Below are positions 48,422 through 53,936 of a stretch of 53,936 bases of DNA, piece after piece. Below the pieces are notes generated by a model that ran no database searches, was not told the DNA's origin, and saw only the letters and a list, made by a program, of their open reading frames with translations. Location: assembly GCA_964512305.1 (NCBI GenBank), contig CAZEIW010000171.1, forward strand, positions 1-53,936, read 5' to 3'. Each line of letters starts with the position of its first letter. Positions within the stretch are counted from its first letter, which is position 1. The position numbers and the translations under genes are program-made. This DNA is from CAZEIW01 sp964512305 (GTDB taxonomy: Bacteria; Pseudomonadota; Gammaproteobacteria; Burkholderiales; Burkholderiaceae_F).

Positions 48422-48931
48422 TCATTTGTCCGGAAACGGGACCGGGTAGTAGGTCCTCATCAGGCCGGCGACGAAGTCGTGCAGGCGAAGGCAGCTCGCC
48501 CAGTCGCCGCGGAAGCGTATCCGGTTCGGCGCCGGACCGAGGTCGTAGGCGCGGATCTCCGATCCGTCGACGAACCGGATGTCGAGCTGATCGCGGACGC
48601 CCGGCAGGCTTCTTTGTTCGAGGCTGTCCTCGCGCGCCAGCGCCTGCGCGGAAAGTCCGTCCAGCAGCGCGCGCAGCGATCTCGATTCCTGGTCGGTGAT
48701 CCGCCCGGACACCTCGACGCCCTTGTCGGAAGGACCGGCGACGAACGTCCCGTCGCGCCGCACCGTGAAGCCGTAGCGCCCGGGGCAGTACTCGTCGCGC
48801 ATCGCCTCGCAAGCGGTGCTCTGGCGCACCTCCAGCCACGAAGGCGCAGGCCCGCCCGGGCCGCCGTCGGCGGCCAGCAGGGGCGATCCGAGCATCGAAA
48901 GGACTGCGATCATCCAGGCGGCGACGGTCAT
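48422..48931 (-). CDS. exported protein of unknown function
   Basis: 169 residues. A signal peptide (MTVAAWMIAV..., cleavage near LLA before ADGG) leaves a mature part with three Cys and mixed sequence, including GRYGFTVRRDGTFVAGPSDKGVEVSGRIT and DIRFVDGSEIRAYDLG, which read as beta strands. No family is recognised. ATG 48931 is chosen to give the signal peptide. It is 55 bases upstream of ubiA on the same strand, but nothing else ties it to ubiquinone synthesis. Confidence 0.65.
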   Translation of the reverse strand: MTVAAWMIAVLSMLGSPLLAADGGPGGPAPSWLEVRQSTACEAMRDEYCPGRYGFTVRRDGTFVAGPSDKGVEVSGRITDQESRSLRALLDGLSAQALAREDSLEQRSLPGVRDQLDIRFVDGSEIRAYDLGPAPNRIRFRGDWASCLRLHDFVAGLMRTYYPVPFPDK

Positions 48932-49043
48932 CCGGCAGAGTCCCGGGCACAGCCGCGGAGCGCGCCGGCTGGCGGACCCGCGCGAGCGGACCCGCGACCG
49001 GCGGAACCCGCCGGATCGCGTCAGGGTCGGTCCGACGACGCCA

Positions 49044-49856
49044 TCATACGCAAGCCTTGGCCTTGTTCGACCACTCGAGCTGGACCGTGTAGGCGCCGAT
49101 CTTCTTGGTCTTCCACGCGCAGATGTCGCCGATCTCGCCATTGGCGTCGTCGTACCAACCCTGGCCGGGGATCGGATCGGTGATCGCCTCGCACAGCTCG
49201 TGCGAGCTGGTCGACGTCAGCGCATCCAGGGCGGCGAGGCCGCCGGTGCACCCGGCACAGCCCGGATACGGCATCGCCGCGTAGAAGATCTGGCCCGAGA
49301 TGTCGTTGTGGTAGCCGCAGAACGCCTGGCAGGAGGCCGACCCTCCCTGGACGACCTTGACGCCGGGCGGCATGTAGACGAAATACAGCGTGTTGACGTC
49401 CGGATGCGGAACCGCCGGATTGCTGGAGATCTCGGTCTGCAGCATGTGCTGGATCGCGGTGTCCGTGACCGAATGGCCCAGCTTGGGAGCAGCCGCCAGC
49501 GTGATCGTGCCGGTCCGCTTGCCGTGGCCGATCTTGTAAGGCCCCGTGCTGTATTCGGCCAGCTGGTCGATCAGCGCGCTGGTCAGGATCGCGTCGAAGA
49601 ACTGGTTGATGTGGGTGGCCGTCGCGTTGAGGGGCGCCTTTGCCCAGGCCGGGCCCCAGAAGATCGTGAACACTTCGACGTTGGCCAGCAGGGGCCCGTT
49701 GCGGTAGGTCAGCAGCGGTGCCGCCGCGGGTCCGGCGGCGATGGACTCTTCCGTGGGCTTGCGGACGGTGTCGGGCACGTGCAGCGGGACGACCCGTATC
49801 GCGTCGCCGTGTGCCGGATAGATCTTCTTGCGAGGATGCAGCAGTTCGTCTGCCAT
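49044..49856 (-). CDS. EXORDIUM/phosphate-induced-protein-like domain protein
   Basis: 270 residues without an obvious signal peptide. The central part (TYRNGPLLANVEVFTIFWGPAWA) and a later SSHELCEAITDPIPGQGWYDDANGEIGDICAW resemble the EXORDIUM-like family of plants and some bacteria, in which a HEL.E.....P segment is conserved. Six Cys cluster in the second half (CQAFCGY, CAGCTGG, CEA, CAW). Function in bacteria is unknown; plant members relate to growth and cell wall. The ATG follows GGAGGTCACC, an excellent ribosome site. Family placement is from memory and should be checked. Confidence 0.5.
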   Translation of the reverse strand: MADELLHPRKKIYPAHGDAIRVVPLHVPDTVRKPTEESIAAGPAAAPLLTYRNGPLLANVEVFTIFWGPAWAKAPLNATATHINQFFDAILTSALIDQLAEYSTGPYKIGHGKRTGTITLAAAPKLGHSVTDTAIQHMLQTEISSNPAVPHPDVNTLYFVYMPPGVKVVQGGSASCQAFCGYHNDISGQIFYAAMPYPGCAGCTGGLAALDALTSTSSHELCEAITDPIPGQGWYDDANGEIGDICAWKTKKIGAYTVQLEWSNKAKACV

Positions 49857-50073
49857 GGTGACCTCCGAAGGAGTGCTCGAGCGGCGGGGGATCCGGGTTC
49901 GCGCGGGACGCCGCGAGGCGATCGGGTCGAATCCCGGCGGCGATCATGGCCCTAGCGGCGGCCGATGGCCAGTGAATGTTCCGTGAAGCCGCGCCGCAAC
50001 CGTCGGCTGGCCGGCGTTCCTTGGCGGGTGGCCCCGGCAGGCGCCAGGCAGGCAGGTGGCCGGCAGGTGCCCC

Positions 50074-51015
50074 TTACCCGGCCCGCGGCGGAACATCGAG
50101 CTTCCCGACGCCAGGCAGCGCGCAGCGCAGGACGGCCTGGGAAATCGCGTCCACGGCGGCCTGGCGGGTGAAGCTCTTGCGCCACGCGAGCACCACCCGG
50201 CGGTCCGGCGGCGGCTTCTTGAACGGCAGATAGGCGATCAGCGAGTCCCGCCGCGGACGCTCGGGCACCGACGTGCGCGGCATCACCGTGATCCCGATGC
50301 CGGACGCGACCATCTGCCGGATCGTCTCGAGCGACGAGCCCTCGACGGTCTTCTGGATGCCGCCCGCGCTCGACGAGCGCGCGAGCTCCGGGCAGACCTC
50401 GAGCACCTGGTCGCGGAAACAGTGCCCGCTTCCGAGCAGCAGCATCGTCTCCCTGCGCAGGTCGACCGAGGCGATCGAGCGCCGCTTCGTCCAGGCATGC
50501 CGGCGCGGCACCGCGACCATGAACGGCTCGTCGTACAGCGGGCGGATCACGAGGCCGGATTCGGGCAGCGGCAGCGCCATGATCGCGGCGTCGAGCTCGC
50601 CGTTCTTGATCAGCTCCAGCAGCCGGACGGTGAAGTTCTCGGCGAGCAACAGCGGCATCTGCGGCGCATCCTTCTGCAGCTGGCGGATCAGCGCCGGCAT
50701 CAGGTAGGGGCCGATCGTGTAGATCACGCCGAGGCGCATCGGGCCGCTCAGCGGATCGCGCCCCTGGCGCGCAAGCTCGGGGATCGACGCCGCCGCGTCG
50801 AGCACGCGCTGCGCCTGCGTCACGATGCGCTCGCCGATCGCCGTGGTCGTGACCTCGGCCACCCGCCGCTCGAACAGCTGCACCCCGAGCTCCTCCTCCA
50901 GCTTGCGGATCGCGACCGACAGCGTCGGCTGGCTGACGTGGCAGGCCTCGGCGGCGCGCCCGAAATGACGCTCGCGCGCCACCGCGACGATGTATCGGAG
51001 CTCGGTGAGGGTCAT
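50074..51015 (-). CDS. oxyR: LysR-type peroxide sensor OxyR
   Basis: 313 residues. An N-terminal helix-turn-helix (about residues 1-60) precedes the sensor domain. The redox pair Cys199 and Cys208 sits in GSGHCFRDQVLEVCPEL; positions and spacing match the Escherichia coli protein, with His198 and Asp202 beside them, and Thr100 present as well. Peroxide oxidises the pair to a disulfide and turns on antioxidant genes. Target genes such as katG or ahpC are not in this window. It starts directly after the recG stop codon, a common arrangement in this group of bacteria. Confidence 0.95.
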   Translation of the reverse strand: MTLTELRYIVAVARERHFGRAAEACHVSQPTLSVAIRKLEEELGVQLFERRVAEVTTTAIGERIVTQAQRVLDAAASIPELARQGRDPLSGPMRLGVIYTIGPYLMPALIRQLQKDAPQMPLLLAENFTVRLLELIKNGELDAAIMALPLPESGLVIRPLYDEPFMVAVPRRHAWTKRRSIASVDLRRETMLLLGSGHCFRDQVLEVCPELARSSSAGGIQKTVEGSSLETIRQMVASGIGITVMPRTSVPERPRRDSLIAYLPFKKPPPDRRVVLAWRKSFTRQAAVDAISQAVLRCALPGVGKLDVPPRAG

Positions 51016-53244
51016 TCAGGCTCCGAGGTAACCAGCCGCGCCCGCGAACCAGCGCGCGACGTGCGCCCGCGCGGCTTGCGGCCGATCCCGCAGCATCGCC
51101 GCGGCGGCATCGCGCGCCGCTTCGACCAGCTCGGCGTCGCGCTCGAGGTCGGCGAAGCGCAGCATCGGCACGCCCCACTGTCGCGCGCCCAGGAATTCGC
51201 CGGGGCCGCGCAGCTGGAGGTCGCGCCGCGCGATCTCGAAACCGTCGTTGGTCTCGTACATGACCTTGAGGCGCGCGCGCGCGGGCTCCGACAGCGGCTC
51301 GTCGAACAACAGCACGCAGGCGCTGCGCTGCGCCCCGCGCCCGACCCGGCCGCGCAGCTGGTGCAGGGTTGCCAGCCCGAAGCGCTGCGCGTGCTCGATC
51401 ACCATCAGCGTCGCGTTGGCAACGTCGATGCCGACCTCGACGACGGTGGTGGCCACCAGCACGTCGATCCGGCCCGCCGCGAACGCCTGCATCACCGCCG
51501 CCTTCTCGGCCGCGGGCAGCTGCCCGTGCAGCAGGCCCAGGCGCAGATCCGGCAGGCTGGCGCTGGTTTCCTGGTACATCCGGGTCGCTGCCGTCGCCTC
51601 GATCTCGTCGCTGTCCTCGACCAGCGGACAGACCCAGTACGCCTGGCGACCGATCGCGGTCTCGGCCCGCACGCGCGCCAGCACCTCGTCGCGGCGCGTC
51701 CCGGCGACCAGCTTCGTGATCACGGGCGTGCGTCCTGGCGGCAGCTCGTCGATCACCGACACGTCGACGTCGGCGAGATACGTCATCGCGAGGGTGCGCG
51801 GGATTGGGGTGGCGCTGAGCATCAGCAGGTGGGGGGCTGCCGCATGGCCTCGCAGCGCCAGCCGCTGGCCGACGCCGAATCGATGCTGCTCGTCGACGAT
51901 CGCCAGGCCCAGCCGCGCAAAGCGGACTTCGTCCTGGATCAGCGCATGGGTACCGATGACGAGCTGCGCCTCGCCGGCGGCGATCCTTTCCAGGGCCGGC
52001 CGCCGCTCGGATTCCCGCCGCCGGCCGGTCAGCCACAGCACGGTCACGCCCAGCGGCGCCAGCCACTGCTCGATGCGGGCGAAGTGCTGCTCGGCAAGGA
52101 TTTCGGTTGGCGCCATCAACGCCGCCTGGAAGCCCGCCTCGATCGCCCGCGCCGCCGCAAGCGCGGCGATCACGGTCTTGCCGCTGCCGACATCGCCCTG
52201 CAGCAACCGGTTCATCGGCGCAGCGCCGGCGAGATCGCGCTCGATCTCGCCCCAGACGCGACGCTGGGCAGCGGTCAGGCTGAACGGCAGCGAGGCGATC
52301 AGCGCCGCGGTCAGGCCGCCGCCGGCCGCGAGCGCCGGGGCCGCGAGTCCGCGCCGCAGACTGCGCGCCTCCTGCATCGCCAGTTGCTGCGCGAGCAACT
52401 CGTCGAATCGGATCCGCGCCCACGCGGGGTGGCGGCGCTCGGCGAGCGCGACCGGGTCGGCGTCGGGCGCCGGGTGATGCAGAAAGTGCAGCGCCGCGCC
52501 GAGCTCCGGCAGCCCGAGGGGGTCGCGCACCGCCGCCGGCACGGGGTCGACGATCGCGACGCCGGCGAGCGCGCGATCGATGCGACGGCGCAGCCAGCTC
52601 TGCGGCAGCCCGGCGGTGGTGGGATAGACGGGCGTCAGATGGGAAGGCAGCGGGGCAGACGGCGGAGCGGGCGGCAGGGCAGGCACGGGAGCCGATATCG
52701 GGGCAGACAGCGGGGCAGACAGCGGGGCGGACACCGCGGCAGACAGCGGGTCAGGCTGCGGGCTGGGCACCGTAGCTGACCCCGCCCGTGGCGCGGGGCT
52801 CGCGTCCGCGGGGCGCAGCTGCGGATGGATCATCTCGATTCCCATCAGCCCGCCGCGCACGAGGCCGATCGCGCGAATTCGGCGCCCCACGGTGAGCTGC
52901 GAGCGCTGCGAGGGATAAAAATGCAGCCAGCGCAGCAGCAGCTCCCCGCTGGCGTCGCGGATGCGAGCGATCAGCTGCCGCCGGCCGCGGAAAGCGACCT
53001 CGACCGCATCGATCACGCCCTCGATCTGCGACTCGACGCCCGGCTCCAGCTCGGCGATCGGCGTCACCGAGGTCTCGTCGCGGTAGCGCAGCGGCAGGTG
53101 GAGGATGAAATCCCAATCGCGCTTCAGGCCCAGGCGGTCCAGGCGCTGCACCAGCGTCTGCCGCGCCTGCGGCCGTCCGCCGGGCGGCCGGGGCGCCGGC
53201 CCGTCCTGCGCTTCGCGCCGCTGCGCGCGCGCTCTGCCGGTCAC
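51016..53244 (-). CDS. recG: ATP-dependent DNA helicase RecG with a low-complexity insert
   Basis: 742 residues, about 50 longer than usual. The wedge domain (about 60-145) and helicase core are normal: Walker A LLQGDVGSGKT, Walker B DEQHRFGVGQRLAL, then SATPIPRTLAM, EVGIDVANATLMVIEHAQRFGL and QLRGRVGR. It remodels stalled forks and Holliday junctions. The extra residues are at about 145-201, a Pro/Ser/Ala tract coded by four 12-base direct repeats (52699-52746) and related sequence. The start is uncertain: a GTG at 53244 avoids overlap with ridA, and a start at 53298 is also open. It lies downstream of ridA and upstream of oxyR on one strand. Confidence 0.92.
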   Translation of the reverse strand: MTGRARAQRREAQDGPAPRPPGGRPQARQTLVQRLDRLGLKRDWDFILHLPLRYRDETSVTPIAELEPGVESQIEGVIDAVEVAFRGRRQLIARIRDASGELLLRWLHFYPSQRSQLTVGRRIRAIGLVRGGLMGIEMIHPQLRPADASPAPRAGSATVPSPQPDPLSAAVSAPLSAPLSAPISAPVPALPPAPPSAPLPSHLTPVYPTTAGLPQSWLRRRIDRALAGVAIVDPVPAAVRDPLGLPELGAALHFLHHPAPDADPVALAERRHPAWARIRFDELLAQQLAMQEARSLRRGLAAPALAAGGGLTAALIASLPFSLTAAQRRVWGEIERDLAGAAPMNRLLQGDVGSGKTVIAALAAARAIEAGFQAALMAPTEILAEQHFARIEQWLAPLGVTVLWLTGRRRESERRPALERIAAGEAQLVIGTHALIQDEVRFARLGLAIVDEQHRFGVGQRLALRGHAAAPHLLMLSATPIPRTLAMTYLADVDVSVIDELPPGRTPVITKLVAGTRRDEVLARVRAETAIGRQAYWVCPLVEDSDEIEATAATRMYQETSASLPDLRLGLLHGQLPAAEKAAVMQAFAAGRIDVLVATTVVEVGIDVANATLMVIEHAQRFGLATLHQLRGRVGRGAQRSACVLLFDEPLSEPARARLKVMYETNDGFEIARRDLQLRGPGEFLGARQWGVPMLRFADLERDAELVEAARDAAAAMLRDRPQAARAHVARWFAGAAGYLGA
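52699..52746 (-). repeat. four 12-base tandem repeats inside recG
   Basis: Units CGGGGCAGACAG, CGGGGCAGACAG, CGGGGCGGACAC and CGCGGCAGACAG (plus-strand reading) lie head to tail. On the coding strand they give tandem four-residue units of the form LSAP or VSAP. Because the unit is 12 bases, changes in copy number keep the frame. Confidence 0.9.
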
Positions 53245-53260
53245 TGGACCGCGCGCGGCG

Positions 53261-53641
53261 TCATAGCACGAGGATCGCCTCGACCTCGAACTCGGCACCC
53301 CGCGGCAGGCTGGCCACGCCGATCGTCGAACGCGCCGGATAGGGCTGCGGCACCAGTTCGCCCATGATCTGGTTGACCTGCGCGAACTTCGACAGGTCGG
53401 TCAGGAACAACGTGAACTTGACCGCGTTGCCGAGCGTGCCGCCCGCCGCGCGCGCCACCGCGTCGAGGTTCTTGAACGCCTGGCGGACCTGGGCCTCGAA
53501 GCCGGCTGTCACGAGCTGCTGCGTCGCCGGGTCCAGGCCGACCTGGCCCGAGAGAAACACCACCAGGCCGGTCTTCACCGCCTGCGAATAGGGACCGATG
53601 GCCGATGGAGCCGCTGCGGTCGAGACGATTTCCTTGTTCAT
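53261..53641 (-). CDS. ridA: RidA-family enamine/imine deaminase
   Basis: 126 residues of the YjgF/RidA fold. GPYSQAVKTGLVVFLSGQVGLDP near the start, KNLDAVARAAGGTLGNAVKFTLFLTDL in the middle and YPARSTIGVASLPRGAEFEVE near the end are family signatures; the Arg of ARST is the deaminase Arg. It removes reactive 2-aminoacrylate and related enamines made by PLP enzymes. A GAAGGC box precedes the ATG. RecG starts 17 bases after the stop codon. Upstream is a large inverted repeat. Confidence 0.95.
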   Translation of the reverse strand: MNKEIVSTAAAPSAIGPYSQAVKTGLVVFLSGQVGLDPATQQLVTAGFEAQVRQAFKNLDAVARAAGGTLGNAVKFTLFLTDLSKFAQVNQIMGELVPQPYPARSTIGVASLPRGAEFEVEAILVL

Positions 53642-53936
53642 GGGCGTGCCTTCAGGATTGTCGAGTGGGTGATGCCGCGATAGACGGATTCTATCGGGCC
53701 GGGCACCTTCGCCGGGCCGCGTCGACGGCGATCGCGTTCGATTCGGAAAGTTTCGTCCCGCGCTCCCTCACCCCCGGCCCCTCTCCCGCAAGCGGGAGAG
53801 GGGAGCTTCAAGCGGAGGGGAGCTTCAAGCGACCGCCGTGCCTCCCCTCGCCCGCTTGCGGGAGAGGGGCCGGGGGTGAGGGAGCGGGGAGCATGCCCCG
53901 CATCGATCGCGATGGGGTCCAAATCGGCACCTTATC
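53642..53936. other. 295 bases at the window edge containing only the repeat cluster
   Basis: No gene start or end can be recognised in these last bases. The region holds the large inverted repeat described separately, and the promoter of ridA is probably in the stretch next to 53642. What lies beyond the window is unknown. Confidence 0.4.
53761..53886. repeat. 34-base-arm inverted repeat built from two palindromic repeats, copies 7 and 8
   Basis: The arms (53761-53794 and 53853-53886) are perfectly complementary over 34 bases with 58 bases between. Each arm includes the family lead-in CCTCACCCCCGG. The full unit on the left (53765-53804) is a complete palindrome copy; the right unit (53844-53884) is inverted. 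In the spacer, GGGGAGCTTCAAGCG occurs twice in direct order (53800-53814 and 53817-53831). Confidence 0.92.

Noticed and set aside
50056..52779. A 907-codon open frame on the plus strand over oxyR and recG
   Set aside because: Antisense to oxyR and recG, both with complete family motifs. No ribosome site or homologous domain.

Overview
The window is high-GC chromosomal DNA, most likely from a betaproteobacterium (probably Burkholderiales or a close relative). The evidence is gene order and content, not a database match: divergent pilT-pilU / yggS-proC, the string ridA-recG-oxyR with ubiA nearby, a CoA-ester catabolic operon with a TRAP-type receptor, an intact yejABEF transporter, and a genome-specific intergenic palindrome (arms CCCTCTCCCGC / GCGGGAGAGGG) that recurs at least seven times. 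No rRNA, tRNA, CRISPR array, transposase or integrase was recognised.

Layout. 1-3940: the cut-off 3' end of an unidentified gene, a single-CXXC protein resembling myxobacterial double-CXXCG (SitI6-like) proteins, a large FG-GAP/VCBS lipoprotein, then a diverged second copy of the same 3' gene end. 3939-12367: mostly single genes (DUF1614 membrane protein, epoxide hydrolase, VOC protein, DUF1992 protein, GNAT acetyltransferase, exported Kelch-type protein, NDH-2-like dehydrogenase, aldo/keto reductase, Met-rich exported protein, FlK-like thioesterase). 12378-14880: an ECF42-type sigma factor with YciI/DGPF, VOC and small membrane proteins, and a matching promoter between them. 15117-20934: TPR protein, small membrane proteins, berberine-bridge FAD oxidase, Ser/Thr kinase, O-methyltransferase, metallo-beta-lactamase-fold hydrolase.

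21123-27600 is a tight operon: MaoC/FAS1-like hydratase, acyl-CoA dehydrogenase, class III CoA-transferase, DctP receptor, MmgE/PrpD and CitE-like lyase. Together they could take up a carboxylate, activate it to a CoA ester, oxidise and hydrate it, and cleave it by a retro-Claisen step, as in C5-dicarboxylate (itaconate/mesaconate/methylsuccinate) breakdown. 28597-34217 is yejABEF, a complete peptide-type ABC importer. 34553-38796 and 38881-40185 hold a Cys-rich exported protein, a chemoreceptor, an M48 peptidase and two convergent GloVer-repeat exported proteins.

40493-43343 is the most interesting unit. It holds an Nramp-family transporter whose metal-site signatures are changed in the way described for Nramp-related magnesium transporters, a 58-residue membrane protein, and a soluble PRC/MgtE-N/CBS protein that looks like the Mg2+ sensor of MgtE without its pore. 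A Pro/Arg-rich upstream frame ends in an ATGA overlap with the transporter start. I read this as a possible split Mg2+ transporter and sensor system. 43540-53641 is conserved core: pilU, pilT, yggS, proC, ubiA, two exported or EXORDIUM-like proteins, oxyR, recG and ridA. The window ends in a 34-bp-arm inverted repeat made from two facing palindromes.

All identifications come from reading the sequence and recalling protein families. No similarity search was run.
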